From the NCBI RefSeq assembly GCF_014196925.1, contig NZ_JACIEN010000002.1:1-64000 (forward strand): 64,000 bases of DNA, in the 5' to 3' direction. The position numbers and the translations under genes are program-made. Positions 1-9,542 of the stretch are shown piece by piece; position 1 is the first letter of the stretch, and each line of letters starts with the position of its first letter. This DNA is from Chelatococcus caeni. Lineage in GTDB: Bacteria; Pseudomonadota; Alphaproteobacteria; Rhizobiales; Beijerinckiaceae. The notes below the pieces were generated by a model that saw only the letters and a program-made list of their open reading frames with translations, had not been told where the DNA came from and did not search any database.

Positions 1-330
1 GTGGTGGCGCACCTGAAGGCGCAGGGGCGGCCGCAATATCTCGACGCCGTCACCGCCGACGAGGAGGGCGCGGCACCGGAGGCCGACGGCGCCGTGTTCG
101 ACAACACGTCGTTCGGCGCGCCGGGAAGCGACCTCTACGACCAGGCGGTGGCCATCGTGCTGCGCGACAAGAAGGCCTCGACCTCCTACATCCAGCGCCG
201 CCTGCAGATCGGCTACAACCGGGCCGCCTCGCTCATGGAGCGCATGGAGAACGAGGGCATCGTCGGACCCGCAAACCACGCCGGAAAACGCGAGATCCTG
301 ATCGAGCCGCCGGCCGGCGGCGACGAATGA
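1..330 (+). CDS. ftsK: DNA translocase FtsK, C-terminal fragment
   Basis: This is the 3' end of a septal DNA translocase gene whose start lies left of the window. FtsK is anchored at the division septum and pumps DNA to clear the chromosome terminus and help dimer resolution. The visible part is the gamma domain, a winged helix that reads KOPS sequences: DLYDQAVAIVLRDKKASTSY, then IQRRLQIGYNRAASLMERME and ENEGIVGPANHAGKREIL, very close to the family consensus. The motor domain with its Walker motifs is outside the window. Its position directly upstream of lolA and xthA is common in Hyphomicrobiales. The first codon here (GTG) is only the window edge, not a true start. Confidence 0.9.
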   Translation: MVAHLKAQGRPQYLDAVTADEEGAAPEADGAVFDNTSFGAPGSDLYDQAVAIVLRDKKASTSYIQRRLQIGYNRAASLMERMENEGIVGPANHAGKREILIEPPAGGDE

Positions 331-442
331 GGCGTCGCGCTTTCGCCACAGCGATGGCATACCTGACCTCACGCGCAGGCGCGGCGCGCCAGCGCGCCAC
401 CCCGGCCGGAACCGACACCGCCGGCCGGCCGTTGGAAAGACG

Positions 443-1294
443 ATGAAGACGCTACGTTTCGCAAGCCTCGTTTCGGGTCCGGTCCTTGCCCTTGCCGCCA
501 CGCTCGTGGCGGCCCAGCCCCTGCAGATCCATCCGCCCGCGGCGCAGCCGGCAAGGCCGGCCCCTCCGGCCCAACCCGCCGCGCCACGCGCGCCCGCGCC
601 CGCTCCCACACCGGCCTCCCCGCCCAGCGCCGCGCCGCAGGCCTCCCTGCCCGCGTCCCACCCGCTGCCGCCGCGCCGGCCGGCCGACCTTCCAACGGGC
701 GGCGCCCCCGCGCCGGCTGCAAGCCCCGGCGAAACCGCCACACGGCCGGCGCCGCCCGCGCCGGCACCCGCCGCGCCGCCGCCCGCTGCGGCGGTACCGA
801 CCAATCCCCAGGCGGCGCTGGCGCGGGTCAACGCCTATCTCAACGGCATCGACACGCTCACCGCCAATTTCCTCCAATACAGCGGCGACGGACGACAGGC
901 GACGGGCTCGCTCTACGTGAAGCGCCCGGGCCAGCTGCGCTTCCAGTACAACCCGCCGAGCACGCTCGAGATCGTCGCCGACGGGCGCTCCGTCGCCATC
1001 CGCGACAAGAAGCTGAGGACCCAGGACGTCTATTCCATCGGCCAGACGCCGCTGAAATTCCTGGTGCAGGACCGGGTGGACCTCGCCCGCGACGTCAAGG
1101 TGCTCGACGTGCGTACCGCGCCATCCGGCGTCGTCGAGGTGATCTTCGAGGACAGCTCGACGCTCGGCGGCACGTCGAAGGTGACGCTCGTCTACGACGC
1201 CAAGGCCAATGTCCTCCGGCAATGGATCGTCGTCGACCCGCAGGGCTACGAGACCTCCGTGGCCCTGCAGGACGTCAACATCGTGCCGCGGTAA
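443..1294 (+). CDS. lolA: LolA-like outer-membrane lipoprotein carrier with Pro/Ala-rich linker
   Basis: Predicted periplasmic chaperone that takes lipoproteins from LolCDE at the inner membrane to the outer membrane. The first ~25 residues form a signal peptide (MKTLRFASLV..., cleavage near VAAQP). Residues ~26-125 are almost entirely Pro, Ala and a few Arg/Ser, which is low complexity and probably disordered. The LolA fold occupies ~126-283, with recognisable stretches such as LTANFLQYSGDGRQATGSLY, RPGQLRFQYNPP, ADGRSVAIRD and TPLKFLVQD. At 283 residues it is clearly longer than the usual ~200-220 because of the linker. The ATG at 443 has GGAAAG a few bases upstream. It lies between ftsK and xthA on the same strand, the usual order in this group. 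The family call is secure; the role of the linker is unknown. Confidence 0.85.
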   Translation: MKTLRFASLVSGPVLALAATLVAAQPLQIHPPAAQPARPAPPAQPAAPRAPAPAPTPASPPSAAPQASLPASHPLPPRRPADLPTGGAPAPAASPGETATRPAPPAPAPAAPPPAAAVPTNPQAALARVNAYLNGIDTLTANFLQYSGDGRQATGSLYVKRPGQLRFQYNPPSTLEIVADGRSVAIRDKKLRTQDVYSIGQTPLKFLVQDRVDLARDVKVLDVRTAPSGVVEVIFEDSSTLGGTSKVTLVYDAKANVLRQWIVVDPQGYETSVALQDVNIVPR

Positions 1295-1422
1295 GCCCAG
1301 CCCGATCCGGATGGAACGTGTGGCGCGCCATCCCTTGCAACGCGCCGCGCCAGGGGCCAAGTTCGGGGCCCCGTTTCCGTCCGGCCGAATCGCTTGCGGC
1401 CGATGAGGCCGAAAGCCGAGGC

Positions 1423-2238
1423 ATGAAGCTCTCCGTCACCAGCTGGAACATCAATTCGGTGCGCCTGCGCATCGACCACGTCGCGCGCCACATCGCCGAG
1501 GCCCAACCGGACGTCATCTGCCTGCAGGAGACGAAGTGCCCGAACGACCGCTTTCCGCTGAAGGCGCTGAAGGCGCTCGGCTACGAGCACATCGCCTTCC
1601 ACGGGCAGAAGGGCTACCACGGCGTCGCCACCCTCTCGCGCCTGCCCTTCTCGACGACCGAATCGATGAGCTTCTGCGGCAAGGACGACGCGCGCCACCT
1701 CGCCGTCACCTTCGGCCCCGGCGCCGGGGCGGCGAGCGGCATCACGGTGCATAACTACTACGTGCCGGCCGGCGGCGACATTCCCGACCCGGACCTCAAC
1801 CCGCGCTTCGCCCACAAGCTCGCCTTCCTCGACGAGCTGTTGCAGTGGAGCGACCGGGCGAAGCCCACGGCCGCGCCGAGCATCCTCGTCGGCGACCTCA
1901 ACATCGCGCCCTACGAGAGCGACGTCTGGAACCACAAGGCGCTGCTGAACGTCGTCAGCCACACGCCCATCGAGACGACGCGCATGGAGGAGTGGCGGCA
2001 GGCCGCCGGCTATGTCGACGCCATCCGCCACCTCACGCCGGTGCCGGAGCCGGTCTTCACCTGGTGGAGCTACCGCTCGCCCGACTGGGCCGCTGCCAAC
2101 AAGGGCCGGCGGCTCGACCACGTGTGGCTCGCGCCCTCGCTCGTCCCGACGCTGAAGGAAGCGAACATCGGCAAGGCCGCCCGCGGCTGGGAACGCCCGT
2201 CAGACCACGCACCGGTGACGGTGACGCTGGAGCTTTGA
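1423..2238 (+). CDS. xthA: Exodeoxyribonuclease III
   Basis: Exonuclease III/AP endonuclease of the EEP superfamily, acting in base-excision repair at abasic sites and blocked 3' ends. Family motifs are visible in order: SWNINSVR at the N terminus, CLQETKCPNDRFP with the metal-binding Glu at residue 36, HNYYVPAGGD, VGDLNIAP, then RLDHVWLAP and the C-terminal SDHAPVTV with the catalytic Asp-His. The ATG at 1423 is preferred because it starts directly at the conserved MKLSVTSWNI; the open frame runs further upstream but that part has no family similarity. The protein is 271 residues, a normal length. It follows lolA by about 130 bases and ends facing tex. Confidence 0.93.
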   Translation: MKLSVTSWNINSVRLRIDHVARHIAEAQPDVICLQETKCPNDRFPLKALKALGYEHIAFHGQKGYHGVATLSRLPFSTTESMSFCGKDDARHLAVTFGPGAGAASGITVHNYYVPAGGDIPDPDLNPRFAHKLAFLDELLQWSDRAKPTAAPSILVGDLNIAPYESDVWNHKALLNVVSHTPIETTRMEEWRQAAGYVDAIRHLTPVPEPVFTWWSYRSPDWAAANKGRRLDHVWLAPSLVPTLKEANIGKAARGWERPSDHAPVTVTLEL

Positions 2239-2270
2239 CGATTGCGCAAGAGATATTGCTGGCGCGCCAC

Positions 2271-2314
2271 TCTCCCTCCCCCCGCTTGCGGCGGGGAGGG
2301 CCGGGGTGGGGGGC
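2271..2314. repeat. Palindromic GC-rich repeat, copy 1
   Basis: A hairpin-forming element: a pyrimidine arm (CCCTCCCC... at 2274-2284), the loop core GCTTGCGG, then GGCGGGGAGGG, followed by CCGGGGTGGGGGGC. It lies just after the xthA stop. Its sequence is nearly the reverse complement of the element at 2392-2438, so the two form a facing pair between convergent genes. Elements of this kind are common between genes in Hyphomicrobiales genomes; related ones occur here at 16428-16536 and 30791-30820. It may act as a bidirectional terminator or mRNA 3'-end protector; this is inference. Confidence 0.7.
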
Positions 2315-2391
2315 GGTTCCGCAGGCAGGCGGTCACCGGCAATTCCCGCGCATCAGCGGCACGACACGATAAACGGCGCATTGGCGGCGCG

Positions 2392-2438
2392 GCCCCCCAC
2401 CCCTGACCCCTCCCCGCCGCAAGCGAGGGGAGGGGGAC
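2392..2438. repeat. Palindromic GC-rich repeat, copy 2 (inverted relative to copy 1)
   Basis: GCCCCCCACCCCTGACCCC, then TCCCCGCCGCAAGCGAGGGG, then AGGGGGAC. It contains its own stem (CCCCTCCCC with GGGGAGGGG around GCCGCAAGCG) and as a whole pairs with copy 1 across 77 bases. It lies 30 bases before the tex stop codon on the opposite strand. Confidence 0.7.
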
Positions 2439-2467
2439 AGCCTCGGCGCGGCCACCCGCTTCGGATC

Positions 2468-4786
2468 CTACCGCGTCTTCCGCCGCATGGCGTCGGCCAG
2501 CGCCGCCCCGAGGGCGCCCTGCTGGGCGCCCTTCGCCGGGCCGTCGTCGCGCCGGGGGCGCGGCGCCTTGTCGGCGCCCGATGATGGACCCCGCGGCCTC
2601 GGCGCCGCGCTGCCGTCGTCCTTGCGCATGGAGAGCGCGATGCGCTTGCGCTTCACGTCGACCTCGACGACGCGCACCTTGACGACATCGCCCGCCTTGA
2701 CGACCTCGTGCGGGTCCTTGACGAAGCGGTCGGCGAGCTGGGAAACGTGCACGAGGCCGTCCTGGTGGACGCCGATGTCGACGAAGGCGCCGAAGGCGGC
2801 GACGTTGGTCACCGTGCCCTCCAGCATCATGCCGGGCTTCAGATCCGACAGTTCCTCGACGCCCTCGGCGAAGCTCGCGGTCTTGAACTGCGGGCGCGGA
2901 TCGCGGCCGGGCTTCTCGAGCTCCGCCAGGATGTCGCGCACGGTCGGCAGGCCGAAGCGCGCGTCGACGAAGGCCGCCGGATCGAGGCCGCGCAGCACCG
3001 CGCTGTCGCCCATGAGCGTGCGCACGTCGCGCCCGCAGGCGGCGACGATGCGCTTCGCGAGGCCGTAGGCTTCCGGGTGCACCGAGGAGGCGTCGAGCGG
3101 CTCGTCGCCGTCGCGGATGCGCAGGAACCCGGCGCTCAGCTCGAAGGTGCGCGGGCCGAGGCGCGCGACGGAGAGAAGGTCGCGGCGCGTGCGGAACGGG
3201 CCGTTGGCGTTGCGGTGCGCGACGATGGCCTCGGCGAGAGAGGCGCCGAGGCCCGAGACGCGGGCGAGCAGCGGGGCGGAGGCCGTGTTGAGGTCGACGC
3301 CGACGGCATTGACCGCATCCTCGACCACCGCGTCGAGCGCGCGGGCGAGCTGGTGCTGGTCGACGTCGTGCTGGTACTGCCCGACGCCGATCGACTTCGG
3401 CTCGATCTTCACGAGCTCGGCGAGCGGATCCTGCAGGCGCCGGGCGATGGAGACGGCCCCGCGCAGGGAGACGTCGAGCGAGGGAAGCTCGGCGGAGGCG
3501 ACCTCCGAGGCCGAGTAGACCGAGGCCCCCGCCTCGCTGACCACCACCTTGATCGGCCGCCTGTCGGCCGGCAGCTGCGCCAGGAGGTCGGCGACGAGCC
3601 GGTCGGTCTCGCGGCTCGCCGTGCCGTTGCCGATGGCGACGAGGTCGACCTTGTGGCGCGCGACGAGCGCGGCGAGCACGGCCTGGGCACCGGAGACGTC
3701 GTTGCGCGGCTGGAAGGGATAGACGGTCGCCGTGTCCACCACCTTGCCGGTGCCGTCGACGACCGCGACCTTGACGCCGGTGCGGATGCCGGGGTCGAGC
3801 CCCATGGTGGCGCGCGAGCCGGCGGGGGCGGCGAGCAAAAGGTCCTTGAGGTTGCGGGCAAAGACGCGGATCGCCTCCTCCTCCGCGCGCTCGCGCAGGG
3901 TCGACATGAGGTCGACCGAAAGGTGCAGCGACAGCTTCACGCGCCAGCACCAGCACGCCACCTCGGCGAGCCAGCGGTCGGCCGCGCCGCCGTCCGGGGC
4001 GATGGCATAGGCCGCGCAGATCATGCGCTCCACCGGCTTCACGGGAGACGGATCGTCCGCATCGATCTCGATGTCGACGGTGAGAACCTCCTCGTTACGG
4101 CCGCGCAGCATGGCGAGCGCGCGGTGGCTCGGCGTCGTCGCCCAGCGCTCGGCGTGGTCGAAATAATCGGAGAACTTGGCGCCCGCCTCCTCCTTGCCGG
4201 CAACGACGCGGGCGCGCACGAAGGCCTTCTCGTGCATGTAGCGGCGCAGGCGGCCGACGAGGTCGGCGTTCTCGGCGAAGGTCTCGGTGAGGATGTCGCG
4301 CGCGCCGTCAAGGGCGCTCTTCACGTCCGGCACCTCGGGCCCGAGGTAGCCCTCCGCCAGCGTCGCCGGCACCACCGTGCGATCCGCGAGGATGCGCTCG
4401 GCGAGCGGGCCGAGGCCCTTCTCGCGGGCGATCTCGGCGCGGGTGCGGCGCTTGGGCTTGTAGGGGAGGTAGAGGTCCTCGAGCTCGGCCTTGGTGGCGG
4501 CGGCGGCGATGCGCCCGTCGAGCTCATCGGTGAGCTTGCCCTGCCGGCCGATCTCCTCGCGGATGGCGGCGCGCCGCGCCTCGAGCTCGCGCAGGTAGGT
4601 CAGCCGCTCCTCGAGCTTGCGCAGCTGCGCGTCGTCGAGGCCGCCCGTCGCCTCCTTGCGGTAGCGGGCGATGAAGGGAACGGTCGCGCCCTCGTCGATG
4701 AGCCGGACGGCGGCAAGGACCTGGGCCGGCCGCGCGGCGATGTCGGCTGCGATGACGGGGGCGATGCGTTCCAGAATGTCGGACAT
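2468..4786 (-). CDS. tex: Tex family RNA-binding transcriptional accessory protein
   Basis: Tex is a cytoplasmic nucleic-acid-binding protein related to eukaryotic Spt6. Domains run in order: the N-terminal helical Tex part ([35 protein letters not shown]), a YqgF/RNase H-like domain starting at [18 protein letters not shown], a helix-hairpin-helix block ([20 protein letters not shown]), and a C-terminal S1 domain ([20 protein letters not shown] and [13 protein letters not shown]). The tail is basic and disordered. The ATG at 4786 ([13 protein letters not shown]) is chosen because the 13 upstream in-frame residues are not conserved. At 772 residues it is the usual length. It is downstream of, and co-directional with, the RND pump genes. 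Confidence 0.93.
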   Translation of the reverse strand: MSDILERIAPVIAADIAARPAQVLAAVRLIDEGATVPFIARYRKEATGGLDDAQLRKLEERLTYLRELEARRAAIREEIGRQGKLTDELDGRIAAAATKAELEDLYLPYKPKRRTRAEIAREKGLGPLAERILADRTVVPATLAEGYLGPEVPDVKSALDGARDILTETFAENADLVGRLRRYMHEKAFVRARVVAGKEEAGAKFSDYFDHAERWATTPSHRALAMLRGRNEEVLTVDIEIDADDPSPVKPVERMICAAYAIAPDGGAADRWLAEVACWCWRVKLSLHLSVDLMSTLRERAEEEAIRVFARNLKDLLLAAPAGSRATMGLDPGIRTGVKVAVVDGTGKVVDTATVYPFQPRNDVSGAQAVLAALVARHKVDLVAIGNGTASRETDRLVADLLAQLPADRRPIKVVVSEAGASVYSASEVASAELPSLDVSLRGAVSIARRLQDPLAELVKIEPKSIGVGQYQHDVDQHQLARALDAVVEDAVNAVGVDLNTASAPLLARVSGLGASLAEAIVAHRNANGPFRTRRDLLSVARLGPRTFELSAGFLRIRDGDEPLDASSVHPEAYGLAKRIVAACGRDVRTLMGDSAVLRGLDPAAFVDARFGLPTVRDILAELEKPGRDPRPQFKTASFAEGVEELSDLKPGMMLEGTVTNVAAFGAFVDIGVHQDGLVHVSQLADRFVKDPHEVVKAGDVVKVRVVEVDVKRKRIALSMRKDDGSAAPRPRGPSSGADKAPRPRRDDGPAKGAQQGALGAALADAMRRKTR

Positions 4787-4908
4787 GCGGCTTCCATGGT
4801 TGGGTGGCGCAGGAAGGCGCGACAATAGAAAGCCGGCGCCGCCGAGCCAACAGGACGCGCGGGCCCCCGCCTCGCGTCATCCACATGCGAAAGTCCTGAG
4901 GCGCGCCT

Positions 4909-7900
4909 TCAGACCGCCGCCGGCGGCTCCGCGGCCGTGCCCGCCTCGGGTGCCTTGCGCCCGGTCCACCATTCCTCGAACCGTTGCAGCACCGTGAAGA
5001 AGGACGGCACGAAGAGCACGGCGAGGCAGGTCGAGGCCAGCATGCCGCTGAAGACGGCGATGCCGATCGACTTGCGCCCGTTGGCCCCGGCGCCCTCGGC
5101 GAGCACCAGCGGCACGACGCCGAGGATGAAGGCGAAGGAGGTCATCAGGATGGGCCGGAAGCGCCGGCGCGCCGCCTCCACCGCGGCATCCACGATCGCC
5201 ATGCCCTCGGCCCGCTGCTCGCGCGCATATTCGACGATGAGGATGGCGTTCTTGCTCGACAGCGCGATGAGCAGGATGAGGCCGATCTGCGTGTAGAGGT
5301 TGTTGGCGATGCCGAGGGCGGTGAGCGCGCCGACGGTGCCGAGCAGCGCCAGCGGCACGGCGAGGATCACCGAGAGCGGCTGGATCCAGCTCTCGTACTG
5401 GCCGGCGAGCACGAAATAGACGAGCACGACGGCGAGGCCGAAGACGAAGAAGATCTGGTTGCCCACGATCTTCTCCTGGAAGGACATGCCGGTCCATTCG
5501 TGGCCCATGCCCGCCGGGAGGGTATGGGCGGAGATCTGCTCCATGAGCTGCATCACCTGCCCCGAGCTGAAGGCGGGCGCCGGCATGCCGGTGATGGTCG
5601 CGGCCGGATAGAGGTTGTAGAGCGAGACGATCGACGGCCCCTCCATGGGCGTGACGTCGACGAGCGTGCCGAGCGGCACCATCTCGCCGGTCTGGGTCCT
5701 GATCTTCAGCCCCTTGATCGTGTCCACCGTCTGGCGGAAGGAGCCCTCGGCCTGGGCATAGACCTGGAACACCTGGCCGAAGCGGTTGAACTGGCCGACA
5801 TAGGTGGAGCCGATATAGCTCTCCAGCGCCTGGAACACCTGGCCGACCGTGACGCCGAGCGTCTCGGCCTTGGTGCGGTTCACGCCGATGTGGAACTGGG
5901 GCACCGTGGCGCGGAAGCTGGTGAAGGCGGAGCTGACGGCCGACTGGGAAACCGCATTGGCGACGACCTCGTCGGTCGCGCCCTGCAGCTTCCCGAGGTC
6001 GCCGCTGCCGTCCCGCAACTGGACGACGAAGCTGAAGCCCCCGGCATTGCCGATGCCCTGGATCGGCGGCGGCGGGATGACCATGGTGCGCGCGTCGAGG
6101 ATGTTCTCCTCGAGGACGCGCGTCAGCACCCGATAGAGGCCGAGCATGCCCTGGGCGGGATCCTTCTCGCGCACCGACCAGTCCTTCAGCATCACGTAGA
6201 CGGCGCCGGCGCTGGGCAGCGAGGCGTTGTTGTCGAGGAGCGAGATGCCGCTGATGGTGAAGACCTGGTCGACGCCGGGCACCTGCGAGACGACCTTCTG
6301 CACGTCGTCCAGCACCCGGTCGGTGCGCTCCAGCGAGGCGCCGTCGGGCAGCTGCACGTTGACCATCATGTAGCCCTGGTCCTCGAGCGGGATGAAGGCC
6401 GTGGGCACGCGCGACATGCCCCAGAAGGCGAGGCCGATGAGGCCGAGCGCCACGACAACCATCACGTAGCTCGCCTTCACCATGTGGTGGATGAGGCCGG
6501 CATACCAGCGCTCGCAGGCGTCATAGACCCGGTTGAAGCCGCGGTAGATGACATTGCGCTTCTCCGGCGGCGTCGGCGGGCGCAGCCACAGGGCGCACTG
6601 CGTCGGCTTCAGCGTCATGGCGTTGATGGCGCTGATGAGGGCGGTGGCGGCGATGACGAGCGCGAACTGCTGGTACATCTGCCCGGTCAGGCCCGGCATG
6701 AAGGCGGCCGGCAGGAAGACCGACATGAGCACGAGGGTGATGCCGATCACCGGCCCCGTCAGCTCGTTCATGGCCTTCACCGCCGCCTCGCGGCCGGACA
6801 GGCCGCGCGACATGTGGTGGGCCACGCCCTCGACGATGACGATGGCGTCGTCGACGACGATGCCGATGGCGAGCACGATGGCGAAGAGCGTGGAGATGTT
6901 GACCGTGAAGCCGAGCGCCGCCATGGCCGCGAAGGCGCCGATGATGGTGACGGGGACCGTCGTCGCCGGCACGAGCATCGCCCGCCAGTCCTGCAGGAAG
7001 AGCATGATGACGAGGAGCACGAGGATGCCGGCCTCGATCAGCGTCTTGTAGACCTCGCTGATGGAGGCCTCGACGAAGGTCGTCGTGTCGAAGGGTACGG
7101 AATAGGTGAGGCCGGGCGGGAAGCGCTGCGCCAGCTCGTCCATCTTGGCCCGCACCGCCTCGGCCACCTCGATGGCATTGGCCTCGGGCAGCTGGAAGAT
7201 GCCGATGCCCGCCGCCGGCGCCCCCTGCAGGGAGAAGGCGTAGCTGTAGGTCTGGGCGCCGAGCTCGACCCGGCCCACGTCCCTGACGCGCGTGATGCGG
7301 CCGCCGTTCGCGCCGTCGACCTTGACGACGATGTTCTCGAAGTCCTCCGCCCTCTCGAAGCGGCCGGTGACGTTGAGCGTGTACTGGAAGTTCTGGCCCT
7401 GCGGGGTCGGGGGCATGCCGACGACGCCGGCCGTGACCTCCTGGCTCTGCTGCTGCACGGCCGAGATGACGTCGCTCGGCGTCAGGCTGAAGGCCTGCAG
7501 CCTGTCCGGGTCGAGCCACAGGCGCATGGCATATTCGCCCGCACCGTAGATGCTGACGCTGCCGACGCCCGGCACGCGGGCGAGCTCGTTCTGCAGGTTG
7601 ATGACGCCGTAATTGGCGAGGAAGAGGCTGTCGTAGCGCTTGTCGGGCGAGGTGAGCGCCACGAACATCAGCACGGCCGTCGACTTCTTCTGGACGTTGA
7701 CGCCCTGCACCTGCACCGATTGCGGCAGCTGCGCGAGCGCGGCCGACACGCGGTTCTGCACCAGGATCTGCGCGAAGTCGGGGTCGGTGCCGATCGCGAA
7801 GGTGACGGTGAGATTGTAGGAGCCGTCGCTGCCGCTCGTCGACTGCATGTAGATCATGCCCTCGACGCCGTTCACCTGCTGCTCGATGGGCAGGGCGATG

Positions 7901-8082
7901 GTCTCCATCACCGTCTGGGCGCTGGCGCCGGGAAAGCGCGCCGTCACGGAGACGGTGGGTGGTGTGACGTTGGGATATTGCGAGACCGGCAGGCGCAGCA
8001 GGGCCACGGCGCCGATGAGGACCGTCACGAGCGCGATGACGTTCGACAGGACCGGCCGCTCGATGAAGAAGCGCGAAAACAT
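4909..8082 (-). CDS. RND multidrug efflux permease (AcrB/MexB family)
   Basis: Inner-membrane proton-driven pump of the hydrophobe/amphiphile efflux RND family. At 1057 residues it is full length for the class with 12 transmembrane segments and two large periplasmic loops. The N terminus MFSRFFIERPVLSNVIALV is typical. Transmembrane segment 4 carries the proton-relay pair in GIVVDDAIVIVEGVAHHM. Other marks are LPVSQYPNVTPPTVSVTARF, ARVPGVGSVSIYGAGEYAMR and TALGIANNLYTQIGLILLIA with SSKNAILIVEYAREQ. The adaptor gene lies just upstream on the same strand, 60 bases away, so the two form an operon. No outer-membrane TolC-type gene or adjacent TetR regulator is present. The substrate cannot be predicted. 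Confidence 0.95.
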   Translation of the reverse strand: MFSRFFIERPVLSNVIALVTVLIGAVALLRLPVSQYPNVTPPTVSVTARFPGASAQTVMETIALPIEQQVNGVEGMIYMQSTSGSDGSYNLTVTFAIGTDPDFAQILVQNRVSAALAQLPQSVQVQGVNVQKKSTAVLMFVALTSPDKRYDSLFLANYGVINLQNELARVPGVGSVSIYGAGEYAMRLWLDPDRLQAFSLTPSDVISAVQQQSQEVTAGVVGMPPTPQGQNFQYTLNVTGRFERAEDFENIVVKVDGANGGRITRVRDVGRVELGAQTYSYAFSLQGAPAAGIGIFQLPEANAIEVAEAVRAKMDELAQRFPPGLTYSVPFDTTTFVEASISEVYKTLIEAGILVLLVIMLFLQDWRAMLVPATTVPVTIIGAFAAMAALGFTVNISTLFAIVLAIGIVVDDAIVIVEGVAHHMSRGLSGREAAVKAMNELTGPVIGITLVLMSVFLPAAFMPGLTGQMYQQFALVIAATALISAINAMTLKPTQCALWLRPPTPPEKRNVIYRGFNRVYDACERWYAGLIHHMVKASYVMVVVALGLIGLAFWGMSRVPTAFIPLEDQGYMMVNVQLPDGASLERTDRVLDDVQKVVSQVPGVDQVFTISGISLLDNNASLPSAGAVYVMLKDWSVREKDPAQGMLGLYRVLTRVLEENILDARTMVIPPPPIQGIGNAGGFSFVVQLRDGSGDLGKLQGATDEVVANAVSQSAVSSAFTSFRATVPQFHIGVNRTKAETLGVTVGQVFQALESYIGSTYVGQFNRFGQVFQVYAQAEGSFRQTVDTIKGLKIRTQTGEMVPLGTLVDVTPMEGPSIVSLYNLYPAATITGMPAPAFSSGQVMQLMEQISAHTLPAGMGHEWTGMSFQEKIVGNQIFFVFGLAVVLVYFVLAGQYESWIQPLSVILAVPLALLGTVGALTALGIANNLYTQIGLILLIALSSKNAILIVEYAREQRAEGMAIVDAAVEAARRRFRPILMTSFAFILGVVPLVLAEGAGANGRKSIGIAVFSGMLASTCLAVLFVPSFFTVLQRFEEWWTGRKAPEAGTAAEPPAAV

Positions 8083-8142
8083 GGGTGCTGCCTCGGCGTT
8101 CGGGGACGGCGCCCGGCGCGGGCGCCCGCGGCTGGCGCAGGT

Positions 8143-9327
8143 TCAGGGCCTGGCGGCAGCGGTGGAGCGCCTGCCGGCCATCTCGGTCGTCTCGGGCGCC
8201 ACCTTGTTGCCCGGCACGGCCCGCTGGAGCCCGGACACGACGACACGCTCGCCCGCCTTGAGGCCGCTCTCGACGACCCTGAGGCCATTGTCCTGCAAGG
8301 CGCCGGTGGTGATGGTGCGCTGCTCGACGACCTCGTCGTCGCCGACGACCAAGACGTAGCTGCCAAGCTGGCTCGACCCGATGGCCGTATCGGCGACGAG
8401 CAGCGCCTTGTCGATCTGCCGCATGGGCACGCGCACGCGCACGAACAGGCCCGGCAGGAGGGCGAGGTCCTTGTTCTCGAAGAGGCCGCGCACCATCAGC
8501 GTGCCGGTGCCCGCATCGACCTGCGGCGCGATGTAGTCGATGACGCCCTTGTGCGGATAGCCCATCTCGGTCTGCAGGCCGATCTCCACCGGCACGTCCT
8601 TCAGCTGATCCGGCGTCCGGCCCTGCGCGGCGAGCGCCTCCAGGACCCGGAGCACCTGCTGCTCGTCGACGTTGAAGTAGACGTAGATCGGATGCGTCTG
8701 CACGATGGTCGCGAGCTTCGTCGGCCCGGCATAGCCGACGAGGGCACCGACATCGACGAGATGGTTGGTGACGATGCCGTCGAAGGGGGCCACCACTTCG
8801 GTGTAGCCGAGGTTGATGGTGGCGAGCGCGACGTTCGCCTTGGCCGCCGCGACGTCGGCCGTCGCCTGGTCGAGGTTGGTCTTGGCGTCCTCGACCCGCG
8901 CCTTGGAGGCGAAGTCCTGCTGGCCGAGCTGGGACTGGCGGTTGTACTCGTTCTGGGCGTTGATCTGGCGGGCCGTGGCACCCTCGAGGTTCGCCTGCGC
9001 CTGGTCGAGCTGGGCCTGATAGGTGTCGCGCTGGATGGTGAAGAGGCGCTGCCCCTTCTTCACCGCCGCGCCGTCCTTGTAGTCGATGGAGGTGAGGAAG
9101 CCCTGCACCCGCGCCTCGAGATCGACCGCGTTGAAGGCCTGGGTGTTGCCGGTGAGCGCCATGTAATTGGTCACCGGCTGCTCGACGGGCGTGGCCACCA
9201 GCACCTTGGCCGGCGGCGGCGGAACGTAGGCGTTCTCCTCGCTGCAGGCGGCAAGGCTCGCGGCGACCAGGGCGACCGGCAGGATACGTCTGCCATGGCG
9301 ACGAATGGAACGGATCAACGCGTCCAT
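8143..9327 (-). CDS. RND efflux periplasmic adaptor lipoprotein (AcrA/MexA family)
   Basis: Membrane fusion protein that links the RND permease to an outer-membrane channel. The N terminus MDALIRSIRRHGRRILPVAL leads to a lipobox (SLAAC), so it is probably a lipoprotein with the mature Cys near residue 28. Next come the lipoyl/barrel-sandwich half (EARVQGFLTSIDYKDGAAVK, KKGQRLFTIQRDTYQAQLDQ), an alpha-hairpin rich in Ala/Gln, the second half (GYTEVVAPFDGIVTNHLVDV) and the C-terminal beta domains. Start ATG 9327 is used because the further in-frame upstream codons would precede the signal peptide. It heads the adaptor-permease operon. The 215 bases between it and dgoK must hold both divergent promoters; no clear operator was recognised there. 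Confidence 0.92.
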   Translation of the reverse strand: MDALIRSIRRHGRRILPVALVAASLAACSEENAYVPPPPAKVLVATPVEQPVTNYMALTGNTQAFNAVDLEARVQGFLTSIDYKDGAAVKKGQRLFTIQRDTYQAQLDQAQANLEGATARQINAQNEYNRQSQLGQQDFASKARVEDAKTNLDQATADVAAAKANVALATINLGYTEVVAPFDGIVTNHLVDVGALVGYAGPTKLATIVQTHPIYVYFNVDEQQVLRVLEALAAQGRTPDQLKDVPVEIGLQTEMGYPHKGVIDYIAPQVDAGTGTLMVRGLFENKDLALLPGLFVRVRVPMRQIDKALLVADTAIGSSQLGSYVLVVGDDEVVEQRTITTGALQDNGLRVVESGLKAGERVVVSGLQRAVPGNKVAPETTEMAGRRSTAAARP

Positions 9328-9542
9328 GACGGCCCCCCTCCAGAGTTTGGCGGCTGCCCGCGGCACCAGAGCAAAGGGGCCGAAGGAGCGCTCTTATCGC
9401 GACAGTCGCCCTACGCCACTAACGGAACATTGCAACAAACAGGTTAACGGTGCGCGGCAGCGGCGTCGAGCGTATCGACGCTTGCCCGTGGACAGGGCGC
9501 GCACCTTCCGGCATGTAACCGCCAATAAGGGAGGACGAAGGA

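Noticed and set aside
443-800. Repetitive Pro/Ala codons as a possible tandem DNA repeat
   Set aside because: The DNA has no regular unit; it is only compositionally biased coding sequence.
2708-4828. 706-codon plus-strand frame opposite tex
   Set aside because: Antisense shadow of a well-conserved gene; composition typical of reverse-strand readthrough in high-GC DNA.
4984-9447. 1487-codon open frame on the plus strand opposite the RND genes
   Set aside because: It is a G/C-rich shadow of the RND permease and adaptor; the translation is Arg/Glu/Asp/His-rich low-complexity sequence without any family pattern.
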